This document shows, piece after piece, positions 1 through 6,228 of a stretch of 14,806 bases of DNA. The position numbers and the translations under genes are program-made. The notes under the pieces are model-generated. The model saw nothing but the letters and a program-made list of their open reading frames with translations. It made no database searches and was not told the DNA's origin. Source of the stretch: an uncultured Desulfobacterales bacterium (GTDB lineage Bacteria; Desulfobacterota; Desulfobacteria; Desulfobacterales; G020354645); contig CAMYNZ010000086.1 in assembly GCA_947259865.1 (NCBI GenBank), positions 1-14,806 on the forward strand, read 5' to 3'. Position 1 is the stretch's first letter. The number at the start of each line of letters is the position of its first letter.

Positions 1-126
1 GTGAAGCTGACCCAGCTTCGCTCTGAAGAGCTTCACCGCGGCACAGCGGCGTGAAGGTAACAGTTTTACGTAAAGGCCGTGCAGGCTTGACACTCTTATG
101 GGCCGCTGCTCACTTCCACGTTATGT
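1..126 (+). repeat. attC-like repeat, copy A (5' end cut off by the window)
   Basis: Bases 1-113 match 780-891: the first 59 bases are identical and the rest has a few substitutions and one indel. The copy ends in GTTATGT (120-126), a plausible R' core. Copy B has the other half, CATAAC at 768-773. GTTATG and CATAAC are perfect complements. Inside them, GTGAAGC (780-786) can pair with GCTCAC (108-113), leaving one extra A unpaired, with a 6-nt unpaired spacer on each side. This R box / spacer / L box with an extrahelical base is the signature of integron attC sites, and ~130 bp is within the known size range. The 5' half of this copy lies outside the window. The pairing is seen in the sequence; recognition by an integrase is inferred. 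Confidence 0.6.
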
Positions 127-140
127 GTTGAAAAAGACAC

Positions 141-146
141 TATAAT
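141..146 (+). promoter_or_regulatory. possible -10 element of a cassette-borne promoter
   Basis: TATAAT lies 17 nt upstream of the ATG at 163, in an AT-rich leader just inside the cassette. No good -35 sits 16-18 bp upstream (ACGTTA is the best). Most integron cassettes lack promoters, but toxin-antitoxin-type cassettes usually carry one. Assignment rests on the perfect hexamer alone. Confidence 0.3.
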
Positions 147-162
147 TTGGTAAATTTCAGTT

Positions 163-363
163 ATGAATTCGCAAATTTCACATGATCGAAATGATGAAAC
201 CATCGAAGCTAAAGTTAAATGGTTTCGGACACTTAATCTATCCGAGAGGATGGACATGCTATGTGCATTTACGGACTTTGCCCTTGAGTTAAACCCTCAG
301 CTTCCGGATAAAAAGTATGCTCAACAGACTAAAGGGCGTATTCAAATCCTTTCAGCAGCATAA
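163..363 (+). CDS. small acidic hypothetical protein paired with a nucleotidyltransferase
   Basis: This 66-residue ORF starts at the first ATG of the cassette and overlaps the next gene by 47 nt. No domain is recognised by eye. The middle (WFRTLNLSERMDMLCAFTDF, residues 20-39) looks like two amphipathic helices, and there is no signal peptide or membrane segment. Start choice is uncertain because no clear Shine-Dalgarno sequence precedes it. The overlap suggests translational coupling with the nucleotidyltransferase. By analogy with MNT/HEPN and AbiE pairs it could be an antitoxin or partner protein, but nothing in its sequence proves this. Confidence 0.55.
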   Translation: MNSQISHDRNDETIEAKVKWFRTLNLSERMDMLCAFTDFALELNPQLPDKKYAQQTKGRIQILSAA

Positions 364-772
364 TGTTAAATATATTGTAATCAGAGGTATAGCTGCTGTT
401 CTCTACGGAGTTCCCAGAGCCACCTTTGACCTAGATATAATCATTGAAGCCACTCCAGAAAATGTCCAACGATTGATAGATGCTCTTATCGACGCTGGGA
501 TAGGCACTGCCACTCTAACCAATGTCGATGAAATCCTGGCAAATGAAATCACCATTTTCAAAGACCGCGTTCGGATTGATGTTCAAATATCAACACCCGG
601 ATTGGAATTTGAAACAGCATGGGCAAAAAAGCAAAACATGAAATATCAAGGGCAAACTTTTTATGTTGTTTCGTTGGATGACCTGATAAGATCCAAACGA
701 GCTGCAGGTAGAGACGTTGACCTTGAGGATGTCCGCTTGCTGGAACTCCCGGACGATCGAAATACCTCATAA
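317..772 (+). CDS. MNT-type nucleotidyltransferase-fold protein (toxin/antitoxin-like cassette gene)
   Basis: This 151-residue protein belongs to the minimal nucleotidyltransferase fold group. After an N-terminal helix it has the typical strand-turn-helix (KYIVIRGIAAVLYG), then the metal-binding DLD pair in FDLDIIIE (residues ~38-45) and a third carboxylate in VRIDVQIS (~residues 88-95). Such proteins act as the nucleotide-transferring member of TA and abortive-infection systems or as stand-alone enzymes. The usual hGG turn before the DxD motif reads IRG here, because AGA replaces an expected GGA; activity may be reduced. The gene overlaps the preceding ORF by 47 nt, and its stop codon is embedded in the attC-like R'' core. 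Length is usual for single-domain members. The fold is fairly sure; the substrate is unknown. Confidence 0.7.
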   Translation: MLNRLKGVFKSFQQHNVKYIVIRGIAAVLYGVPRATFDLDIIIEATPENVQRLIDALIDAGIGTATLTNVDEILANEITIFKDRVRIDVQISTPGLEFETAWAKKQNMKYQGQTFYVVSLDDLIRSKRAAGRDVDLEDVRLLELPDDRNTS

Positions 773-904
773 CCAACCAGTGAAGCTGACCCAGCTTCGC
801 TCTGAAGAGCTTCACCGCGGCACAGCGGCGTGAAGGTAGCGGTTTTACATGAAAGCCGTGCAGCTTGATACTCTTATGGGCCGCTGCTCACCTCAAACGT
901 ACGA
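768..904 (+). repeat. attC-like repeat, copy B
   Basis: R''-like CATAAC at 768-773 overlaps the TAA of the nucleotidyltransferase gene. The repeat body (780-891) is near-identical to 1-113 and contains nested short palindromes (GAAGCTG...CAGCTTC, GAAGAGCTTC, CCGC...GCGG) that would form the variable terminal structure of a folded bottom strand. The right core reads GTACGA (899-904) rather than GTTRRRY, so this end looks mutated. Homology to copy A is seen directly; attC identity is inferred from the end geometry. Confidence 0.55.
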
Positions 905-923
905 GAATCATAAAAGGGGAAAT

Positions 924-1664
924 ATGTCAGACGGAAAAATTGAAAAATTGGCCGTATTAATAGATGCAGACAACGCCCAACCTTCTATTGTTGACGGGCT
1001 ACTATCGGAAATCGCAAAGTATGGGACAGCTAATGTAAAAAGGATTTACGGTGACTGGACGCTGTCAGGCCTTAAAGGGTGGAAAGAAGTTCTTTTACAG
1101 TATTCAATTCAGCCCATACAGCAATTTGGGTATACTTCAGGGAAAAATGCAACCGACAGTGCATTGATAATTGACGCAATGGATTTACTTTATACGGGCA
1201 AATTTGACGGTTTTTGCATCGTATCAAGCGATAGTGATTTCACTAAGTTAGCGTCAAGGATAAGGGAAGCCGGACTTTTTGTATATGGATTTGGGGAGAG
1301 AAAAACCCCGAAAGCATTCGTTTCTGCGTGTGATAAGTTTATTTTCACTGAAGTGCTGCGCTCCAAAGATGATTCTAGTGAGAAAATAAGACGCAAGACA
1401 ACCAGCGAACTTAAGAAAAACACCAAACTTGTTAATTTATTAAGAAACGCTGTTGAAGCATCTTCGGACGATTCCGGTTGGGCTCTTCTTGCATCCGTTG
1501 GCAGTAATATTGCCAAGCAGGCACCAGAGTTTGATCCACGCAACTATGGTTACAAAAAGTTGGGGGAACTTGCATCAGCAACAAAGCTATTCCAAATCGA
1601 AGAAAGGGCTGTTGGCGATGGACCCTCAAAGGCAATTTATTTAAAAGACATTAGGAAAAAATAA
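924..1664 (+). CDS. NYN-domain RNase-like protein with C-terminal OST-HTH/LOTUS domain
   Basis: A 246-residue protein of the LabA/DUF88-type NYN family, a PIN-like fold with predicted metal-dependent RNase activity. The acidic residues expected of the active site are visible: LIDADN near residue 12, ATDSALIIDAMDLL around residue 77, and the SSDSDF motif around residue 100. A basic linker follows, then a C-terminal OST-HTH/LOTUS-like region (from about KLVNLLRNAVEAS to the end, ending IYLKD), which binds RNA in relatives. ATG at 924 is chosen because AAAAGGGG lies just upstream; an earlier in-frame ATG at 849 would start inside the attC-like repeat. The gene stands alone right after repeat copy B and may be a second cassette. 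Likely role is RNA cleavage in regulation or defence; the target is unknown. Confidence 0.85.
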   Translation: MSDGKIEKLAVLIDADNAQPSIVDGLLSEIAKYGTANVKRIYGDWTLSGLKGWKEVLLQYSIQPIQQFGYTSGKNATDSALIIDAMDLLYTGKFDGFCIVSSDSDFTKLASRIREAGLFVYGFGERKTPKAFVSACDKFIFTEVLRSKDDSSEKIRRKTTSELKKNTKLVNLLRNAVEASSDDSGWALLASVGSNIAKQAPEFDPRNYGYKKLGELASATKLFQIEERAVGDGPSKAIYLKDIRKK

Positions 1665-1700
1665 AGAGAAAAACTTCTAACAATGCAACCCCATTGTACC

Positions 1701-1718
1701 CCTGATCAGGTCTTTTTT
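1701..1718 (+). terminator. weak terminator-like palindrome after the NYN gene
   Basis: CCTGATCAGG is a perfect 10-nt palindrome followed directly by a T-rich tract (TCTTTTTT). The stem is only 3-4 bp once a loop is allowed, so it would be a poor intrinsic terminator. Position 36 nt past the NYN stop, between convergent genes, fits termination. Confidence 0.25.
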
Positions 1719-1744
1719 CAAACTTAAGAGTCGTCGGGTATAAT

Positions 1745-1785
1745 CCGGGTGCTTGACACCCGGCCCCTCAGCTTGTCTCTGGGGC
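1745..1785. repeat. two overlapping hairpins between the convergent NYN and higA genes
   Basis: CCGGGTG/CACCCGG (1745-1751 and 1757-1763, 5-nt loop) is followed by GCCCC/GGGGC (1763-1767 and 1781-1785). Neither has a T tract after it. They may be part of a decayed recombination site or act as a bidirectional transcription block; function not known. Confidence 0.35.
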
Positions 1786-1826
1786 ACTTATGGCATGGAA
1801 ATGTAGGGTTGGAAATAATTCCCAGA

Positions 1827-2141
1827 CTAGGCAGCACTTAGAGGCTGAATTTGAGATATTTCCGTGCGGAAACGCTGTTCGGAATCCCATAAATCCCAAG
1901 AATGTTGCGCGTTCATCCAGAATTCGGGTGAATTACCGAAAAAACGAGACAGTCTCAATGCCATCACTGGAGTTATGGCGCGTCGTTCTCTCAATAGCTC
2001 ATTGATCGTTTGACGTGATACACCTAAGGCCGTGGCCATTGAAGTCGCGGTCAGATTAAAATCTGACATAAAATCTTCCCTTAGCATTTCGCCAGGATGC
2101 GTAGGGGGGATTTCCCTTTTTGTTGTGTTTGATATAGCCAT
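1827..2141 (-). CDS. higA: HigA family antitoxin (XRE/Xre-HTH, VapI-like)
   Basis: A 104-residue DNA-binding antitoxin. It begins with the family-typical PPTHPGEMLREDF segment, followed by a helix-turn-helix (MATALGVSRQTINELLRERR, about residues 35-54) and the signature MALRLSRFFGNSPEFWMNAQ (about residues 60-79) seen in HigA/VapI proteins. In this family the antitoxin neutralises HigB by direct binding and represses the operon through its HTH. It follows higB with only 10 nt between the higB stop and its ATG, and a GAGGA ribosome site overlaps the higB TGA, so the two are cotranslated toxin first, the reversed order characteristic of higBA. It is convergent with the NYN gene. Confidence 0.93.
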   Translation of the reverse strand: MAISNTTKREIPPTHPGEMLREDFMSDFNLTATSMATALGVSRQTINELLRERRAITPVMALRLSRFFGNSPEFWMNAQHSWDLWDSEQRFRTEISQIQPLSAA

Positions 2142-2151
2142 TTTTCAGTCC

Positions 2152-2433
2152 TCAGTGGTAATCGGTTATTTCAACATCGTAGGCATTGCCCTTGATGAAA
2201 CGGAAACATATTCGCCATTGATCGTTAATTGATATTGAATGCTGCCCTTTTCTATCTCCTTTTAGGGCGTGTAGTCGGTTGCTAGGAGGCACCCTCAGAT
2301 CGGTTAAGCTTGTTGCATAGTTGATATATTCTAACCGTCGTATCGCTCTTTTTATTAAGCCGGAAGGTAAACGTTTCGATTTGCCCATAACGAAAAGCAG
2401 TTGCGATTCTTTATTGGCAAAAGTTTTTATCAT
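2152..2433 (-). CDS. higB: HigB toxin, RelE/ParE-fold ribosome-dependent mRNA interferase
   Basis: A 93-residue toxin starting MIKTFANKESQ, the common N-terminus of HigB (plasmid maintenance killer) proteins. The rest also fits: RLPSGLIKRAIRRLEYINYA helix, RLHALKGDRKGQHSISINDQ strand region and WRICFRF near the end. Basic residues and the final DYH are as in active members. HigB toxins cut translated mRNAs at the ribosome. The ATG at 2433 is preferred over an upstream GTG (2454), which lies inside the predicted operator. The predicted promoter puts the transcript start almost at this ATG, so translation may be leaderless. In an accessory island such a pair often acts as a stabilising addiction module. 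Confidence 0.92.
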   Translation of the reverse strand: MIKTFANKESQLLFVMGKSKRLPSGLIKRAIRRLEYINYATSLTDLRVPPSNRLHALKGDRKGQHSISINDQWRICFRFIKGNAYDVEITDYH

Positions 2434-2439
2434 GAAAGC

Positions 2440-2468
2440 ACTGTAATCTGTCACGTGACAGTTGTCAA
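2440..2468 (-). promoter_or_regulatory. higBA promoter with embedded palindromic operator
   Basis: On the minus strand, TTGACA (2468-2463) and TACAGT (2445-2440) are separated by exactly 17 bp. Inside the spacer is a perfect 14-bp palindrome, CTGTCACGTGACAG (2448-2461). An HTH antitoxin dimer bound there would block RNA polymerase, matching the known autorepression of higBA operons. The -10 matches the consensus at 4 of 6 positions; the -35 is perfect. Confidence 0.7.
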
Positions 2469-2491
2469 GTATATTTTTGGATTAATTATAT

Positions 2492-2545
2492 TTGCCCAAC
2501 AATTCGCTGGAGATTGACCCGGTAAGGCTGGCGCCTTCCCCAGCC
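2492..2545 (+). repeat. partial attC-like sequence upstream of the HEAT-repeat gene
   Basis: GCCCAACAATTCGCTGGAG is very like the left (R''-L'') half of many attC sites, and GGCTGG/CCAGCC (2526-2531 and 2540-2545) forms a hairpin behind it. No matching right half (a GTTGGGC preceded by an L' box) follows before the next gene, so it would be a truncated site. Low confidence because only one half is present. Confidence 0.3.
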
Positions 2546-2579
2546 ACTCATATCAATCGTAGACACGCGGGAGATGCAT

Positions 2580-3089
2580 ATGAAAATAATACTGATTACA
2601 TTATGTCTGTTACTTTTTCCGATACAACCGACGTTATCAGATTCTTATCTCGATAATTTCTGTTCACAAAACGTTGATCCTGCCCAATATAAAGAAAAAG
2701 ATGTTGAAAAACTGATGACCAACCTTAAAAACAAGGATGTAAATGTGAGAGCAATGGCGGCTGACACTCTGTCGTGCCTTGGCGTGCTAGCGTCGCCTGC
2801 CGTACCGTTGATGATTGAACTATTTAATGAGCCAAACGGGGAGGCGCGTCTAAATATGATTGCAGCCGCAGCACATTTTGGTAAACCCGCAGTTCCGGCA
2901 CTCACAGAGGCACTAAACAGTAAAGACAAAGAGATAAGGAGGGGTGCTTGTATCGCGCTCGGAAAAATTGGTCCTCAAGCAAGCTCCGCGATTCCCGCGC
3001 TTAAAAAACTATTAGCTGAACCCGGCTACGACGTCTCTTTAGCCGCCGAACAAGCTATAAAACGAATCATGATCAATAATAAAAAGTAG
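2580..3089 (+). CDS. secreted HEAT-repeat (PBS-lyase-like) protein
   Basis: About 169 residues. An N-terminal signal peptide (MKIILITLCLLLFPIQPTLS) is followed by four HEAT-like helical hairpins of ~30-35 residues. The repeat theme is clearest at DVNVRAMAADTLSCLG, EARLNMIAAAAHFG, DKEIRRGACIALGKIG and YDVSLAAEQAIKRI, each followed by a proline-containing AxPALxxLL-type helix. HEAT repeats are protein-binding scaffolds; export to the periplasm is inferred from the leader. The ATG at 2580 is chosen over the one at 2574 because GGGAG (2569-2573) is 6 nt from it. Two cysteines (in DNFCSQN and LSCLG) might pair outside the cytoplasm. Partner unknown. Confidence 0.8.
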   Translation: MKIILITLCLLLFPIQPTLSDSYLDNFCSQNVDPAQYKEKDVEKLMTNLKNKDVNVRAMAADTLSCLGVLASPAVPLMIELFNEPNGEARLNMIAAAAHFGKPAVPALTEALNSKDKEIRRGACIALGKIGPQASSAIPALKKLLAEPGYDVSLAAEQAIKRIMINNKK

Positions 3090-3172
3090 AATTGTTTGAC
3101 AAGACGTCCGGGAAGGACTCAAAAAAACTCGCCCCTTGGTTTAAGAGCTATCTGGAACAGGAGATAGGCTGA
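3083..3172 (+). pseudogene. possible 3' remnant of a gene upstream of the aminotransferase
   Basis: This frame is open from 3083 to a TGA at 3170-3172 that touches the ATG of the next gene (TGAATG). It reads KVELFDKTSGKDSKKLAPWF and then KSYLEQEIG, which has the composition of a real protein C-terminus and contains the AGGAG ribosome site of the aminotransferase. There is no start codon. It may be the tail of a former operon partner cut off when the HEAT-repeat segment arrived, or chance. Confidence 0.25.
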
Positions 3173-4219
3173 ATGAAGCTCGATCAGTTTCGGCTCGAAC
3201 GATACTTCTCCAAGTATGAATTCTCGGCCCCTTATCTTTTGTGCTCCTCGGATTGCGAGAGCATGGAACTGAGGGACCTACTGGCACTCGAGCCTGGAGC
3301 CTATGAGCGGCTTTCATCGCTTTGGCTGGGTTACACGGAGTCCCTCGGTGATCCTGAGCTCAGGCATGCTATTACCACGCTATATGAGCATATAACAACG
3401 GACCAGGTTCTCGTGCACTCAGGAGCCGAAGAGGCGATCTTCAACTTCATGAATGTTGCTTTAGAGCCTGGGGATCATGTCATAGTACATGCGCCCTATT
3501 ACCAGTCTCTCGGAGAAGTGGCGCGAGGCGTGGGTGCCGAAGTCACCGAGTGGCAGGGAGATCCGGAACGCACGTGGGAACTTGACCTCGAAGTCTTAAA
3601 AAACACATCAGAATTCATGCACGAGCTGTCGGTGCTCTCTGAGCGGCATGGCTTCGTCATTTTCTCGGACGAGGTGTACCGCGGACTGGAACTCGATCGT
3701 ACCGATCGCCTGCCGGCCTTCGCTGACGTAAACGACCGTGCTGTGTCTCTCGGTGTAATGTCGAAGACTTACGGTCTCGCTGGGCTGCGGATTGGCTGGA
3801 TCGCTACTCGTAATGACCAGCTTTTTCGAGAGCTTGCAGCGTTCAAGGACTACACGACCATATGCAACAGTGCTCCGAGTGAGTTTCTTGCAACGCTGGC
3901 GTTGCGACATGCAGAGGCGATTGTTGAGAGGAACCTGCAGATCATCCGCGGCAACCTCAATCGACTCGATCTTTTTTTCGGTGCTCATGCGGAACTGTTT
4001 GCCTGGCATCGCCCCAAAGCGGGGTCGATAGCATTCCCAATGCTGTTGCGAGGAACGGTTGATGCGTTTTGCGCTGATCTCGTCAACAAAAAAGGTGTTC
4101 TGCTGCTTCCCGGAACCCTCTATGGCTCGGGATTCAACTCGTTCCGTATAGGCTTCGGCCGCAGGAATCTGCCTGATTCTCTCGAGAGATTTGAGGAGTA
4201 TATTCAGGATTTCAAATAA
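3173..4219 (+). CDS. PLP-dependent class I/II aminotransferase with internal deletion
   Basis: A 348-residue fold-type I aminotransferase, some 25 residues shorter than expected. Visible landmarks: LGYTESLGDPELRHAI (substrate entrance, residues 52-67), HSGAEEAIF (cofactor phosphate turn), Y109/Y110, the PLP-pyridine aspartate D166 in FSDEVYRGLE, the Schiff-base lysine K198 in MSKTYGLAGLRIGW, and the carboxylate-binding arginine in SFRIGFGRRN. The strand and NPTG loop normally between DLEVLK and the D166 strand are absent: LKN (141-144) runs straight into TSEFMHELSVL. That segment holds the asparagine that hydrogen-bonds the PLP O3', so the product may be inactive or altered. AGGAG at 3159-3163 supports the start. 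GC is higher than in its neighbours. The substrate cannot be told. Confidence 0.8.
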   Translation: MKLDQFRLERYFSKYEFSAPYLLCSSDCESMELRDLLALEPGAYERLSSLWLGYTESLGDPELRHAITTLYEHITTDQVLVHSGAEEAIFNFMNVALEPGDHVIVHAPYYQSLGEVARGVGAEVTEWQGDPERTWELDLEVLKNTSEFMHELSVLSERHGFVIFSDEVYRGLELDRTDRLPAFADVNDRAVSLGVMSKTYGLAGLRIGWIATRNDQLFRELAAFKDYTTICNSAPSEFLATLALRHAEAIVERNLQIIRGNLNRLDLFFGAHAELFAWHRPKAGSIAFPMLLRGTVDAFCADLVNKKGVLLLPGTLYGSGFNSFRIGFGRRNLPDSLERFEEYIQDFK

Positions 4220-4267
4220 CAAGCGGATGGAGCAGATCCGTCTTCGCCACCCGTCGTCGTTGAAAGC
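4214..4267 (+). repeat. degenerate attC-like site after the aminotransferase
   Basis: The stop codon runs into ATAACAAGCGGATGG, an R''-L''-like start; AAC (4218-4220) can pair with GTT (4259-4261). CGGATGG pairs with CCACCCG at six of seven positions. Spacers are unequal (3 and 5 nt). As in the cassette at 121-899, the R'' core overlaps the stop codon. Suggestive but weak. Confidence 0.3.
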
Positions 4268-4293
4268 TATGCCGAGCAAGAGGCCAAGCCGCG

Positions 4294-4425
4294 ATGAGCC
4301 AGGAAGAAACTCAGGCGCTTTACGTAAATGCCATTTGCTCTCGGGCGTATCTGGCCGGCTGTTTATCCCTGGCGGTATTCGCTCTCGTCATATTAAGAAT
4401 AAATCAACAGAGATTAGATATATGA
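4294..4425 (+). CDS. 43-residue single-span membrane peptide, coupled to DUF3795 gene
   Basis: An ORF reading MSQEETQALYVNAICSRAYL and continuing into a hydrophobic stretch (AYLAGCLSLAVFALVIL, residues 18-34), then a short polar, basic tail RINQQRLDI. That is the profile of a small bitopic membrane protein. Its TGA overlaps the ATG of the DUF3795 gene (ATGA, 4422-4425), the classic translational-coupling arrangement, which favours it being real. The ribosome site is weak (AGAGG about 10 nt upstream). It sits directly after the aminotransferase and its possible attC-like site. Function unknown; no family recognised. Confidence 0.5.
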   Translation: MSQEETQALYVNAICSRAYLAGCLSLAVFALVILRINQQRLDI

Positions 4426-4913
4426 AAATAAATCCGGATTTTGTTTCACCGTGTGGCCTTTATTGCGGAGTCTGTGCCATTTATATCGCTCATCGTGATA
4501 ATAATCAAAAATTTAAGGAAAGGTTGGTGGAACTTTACCAGGGGGGCGTTCCCGGCAAGGGCACTTTGCCCAATAGTGAAAATCTGTCAACCGAAGATAT
4601 ACGATGCCGCGGGTGCCAATCTGATGATCTGTTTATGCATTGCAAGCAGTGTGAGATCAGAGAATGCACGAGAAAGAAAGGATATTCCGGATGTCATCAC
4701 TGCGACGAATTTCCCTGCCAGTATATTGAAAATTTTTCAATGGCTGTAGGCAAAAAGGTAATTTTACGGTGTGTTCCCTATAGACGAAAATTCGGTACTG
4801 AAAAATGGATTCGAGATGAAGAAGCCCGCTATTTTTGTCCAGAGTGCGGCAGCAAAGTTTTCCGGGGTGTTGTAATATGCAATCAGTGCAAAGCCAAGTT
4901 GGATCTGGACTAG
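4422..4913 (+). CDS. DUF3795 cysteine-rich protein with C-terminal zinc ribbon
   Basis: A 163-residue cytoplasmic protein. The N-terminal region has the DUF3795 hallmark SPCGLYCGVCAIY and more paired cysteines (CRGCQ, CKQCEIREC, GCHHCDEFPC), probably binding metal. A C-terminal zinc ribbon follows: FCPECGSK...VICNQCKAK. The gene starts at the ATG that overlaps the stop of the 43-residue peptide, so the pair is probably cotranslated; a longer frame open upstream from 4191 is not used. DUF3795 has no established biochemical role; the many Cys-x2-Cys pairs point to zinc or Fe-S binding. The attC-like site 41 nt after the stop suggests the pair travelled as a cassette. Confidence 0.85.
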   Translation: MKINPDFVSPCGLYCGVCAIYIAHRDNNQKFKERLVELYQGGVPGKGTLPNSENLSTEDIRCRGCQSDDLFMHCKQCEIRECTRKKGYSGCHHCDEFPCQYIENFSMAVGKKVILRCVPYRRKFGTEKWIRDEEARYFCPECGSKVFRGVVICNQCKAKLDLD

Positions 4914-4953
4914 TGGTTTATTGGCAAGGCAGAAGCCAATTCATTTATAATCT

Positions 4954-5012
4954 GATAACCCGGCGCTTGCAGTCGACGCGAAGAGTCGCACGGCTGAAGC
5001 GCAGCGTTCAAC
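4954..5012 (+). repeat. compact attC-like recombination site
   Basis: This is the clearest attC-like structure in the window. AAC (4957-4959), 3-nt spacer, then GCGCTT-G-CAG (4963-4972) pairs with CTGAAGCGC (4994-5002) over nine positions, leaving one extrahelical G (4969). A second 3-nt spacer and GTT (5006-5008) follow. An inner stem CGAC/GTCG (4974-4977, 4985-4988) closes a 7-nt loop. Size (~60 bp), symmetric spacers and a single protruding G match the canonical folded attC bottom strand. R' reads GTTCAAC, off consensus at one position, and does not fully complement the R'' GATAAC, as expected when the next cassette supplies the last bases. Confidence 0.65.
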
Positions 5013-5153
5013 GGCTAATTTCTGCAGAAATAAGTGAATCGTATGTTTTCTCAAGAAACTTAAGTGGTTTACAACAGGGTCATGCAACGGAATTGCCGAT
5101 ACCGGTGCTATGGCCATCCGCCGCCGGCCACCCTAAAATGAGATAGAAAAAAT

Positions 5154-5945
5154 ATGAACTGTTTAGCAGGTAATCCCTGGCCAGAGATAAAATGGGGTGA
5201 AAGTGATCGACCGGCAATATTAGTGGATGGTCAGTTATATTCGTTTAAAGGTATTTCCGCCAACCGCGTTAGTGGGAAATGCGCGTATGTTGTAGGAACA
5301 AATCACAAAAATATCGAGGCCATCTGCTCGTTTTTAAATGTCGAATCATTACAGTTGTATGATATGCGGGTTAAGGATTTAGCCCCCCTAACACGTATAA
5401 GCGATCTGAAACATCTTGCCATACGCTGGAACACAAAGGCATCCAGCATTGATCCAATCGGAGAAATAAACGCTATTGAAACGCTTATTTTAGATGATAC
5501 ACCCAAAATAGCGTCACTCGAACCTTTGAGACAATTGAAGAATCTTACGCATTTGGAGGTCAGCGGCGGTATCTGGAATAAAAACAATGTTAAATCGCTA
5601 AGGCCCTTGTCGTCTCTGGCGAAGTTGCACAGCCTCACCCTGCTAAATTTAAAGATCGCAGACGACTCGCTAAGGCCTCTGGCAAAATGCAGATCTTTGC
5701 GGGAACTGCATATATCCAACCAGTTTCCAACAGAGGAATATGCCTTCCTGGCAGTGAATATGCCGAGCACTAAATGTGATAAATTTACGCCTTATATCCG
5801 TTTAACCTCACCACTAGACGGTAAAGACATAATGGTTGTTGGTCGCAGAAAACCCTTTCTAAATTCTCAATCTGACATAAAGAAGCTTGAAAAATATGGT
5901 GATAGATTCAACCAGCTCAAACGAGACTTTGCATCGGACAAATAA
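5154..5945 (+). CDS. leucine-rich-repeat protein
   Basis: A 263-residue protein without signal peptide or membrane span. Residues ~55-200 form about six leucine-rich repeats of ~22-25 residues, e.g. VESLQLYDMRVKDLAPLTRI, LKHLAIRWN, IETLILDDTPKIASLEPLRQ, LTHLEVSGG, LHSLTLLNLKIADDSLRPLA, LRELHISN. These give a curved binding surface. The N-terminus (GNPWPEIKWGESDRPAILVD) looks like a separate small cap, and the C-terminal ~60 residues are charged and lysine-rich with no recognised domain. It lies 140 nt after the attC-like site, which suits a single-gene cassette. A weak GAGA precedes the ATG. Ligand unknown. Confidence 0.8.
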   Translation: MNCLAGNPWPEIKWGESDRPAILVDGQLYSFKGISANRVSGKCAYVVGTNHKNIEAICSFLNVESLQLYDMRVKDLAPLTRISDLKHLAIRWNTKASSIDPIGEINAIETLILDDTPKIASLEPLRQLKNLTHLEVSGGIWNKNNVKSLRPLSSLAKLHSLTLLNLKIADDSLRPLAKCRSLRELHISNQFPTEEYAFLAVNMPSTKCDKFTPYIRLTSPLDGKDIMVVGRRKPFLNSQSDIKKLEKYGDRFNQLKRDFASDK

Positions 5946-6001
5946 ATCAAACGGACGAAAAACACACACCGCTTATTAAAGCATTGTATCCTTAGTGAAC
6001 G

Positions 6002-6148
6002 ATGTATGATAACTGGAATATAAAAAGATGGCAGACACCGATATCGGATTCTAATAATCTTTGGATGGTTTTACTTAAAGACCTGGCATCCTCAAATACA
6101 CTTGAAATTTTGTCAAATCAGGGACCACATGTAGAACCTAGAGTATAA
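6002..6148 (+). CDS. doubtful small ORF, 48 residues
   Basis: An open frame MYDNWNIKRWQTPISDSNNL... ending in VEPRV, in the 283-nt gap between the LRR gene and the Acg-like gene. Trp-rich, soluble composition, no ribosome site and no recognised family. It may be a gene remnant or chance. Nothing else was seen in this gap apart from a 13-nt palindrome (6170-6182). Confidence 0.15.
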   Translation: MYDNWNIKRWQTPISDSNNLWMVLLKDLASSNTLEILSNQGPHVEPRV

Positions 6149-6228
6149 AAAGCGCATGCACCGATGACTCGCAGGGCCTGCGTCCTGCTCGCGGGTGATA
6201 CGCTGCGATAGGGGGATTTATCGTAAAG

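Larger units (their letters stand above)
121..899 (+). mobile_element. putative integron gene cassette carrying an ORF/nucleotidyltransferase pair
   Basis: The segment runs from TTATGT, just after the G of the core in copy A, to the equivalent G in copy B. It holds two overlapping ORFs and its own attC-like repeat. The R'' CATAAC at 768-773 overlaps the stop codon of the second gene and is complementary to the TTATG at the cassette's own start, as expected for a cassette that once existed as a circle. The right-hand core is degraded (GTACGA at 899-904 instead of GTTRRRY), so the next segment is either a mutated cassette or unrelated DNA. No integrase gene is in the window, so this may be part of a CALIN or of an array whose integrase lies upstream. 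Confidence 0.5.
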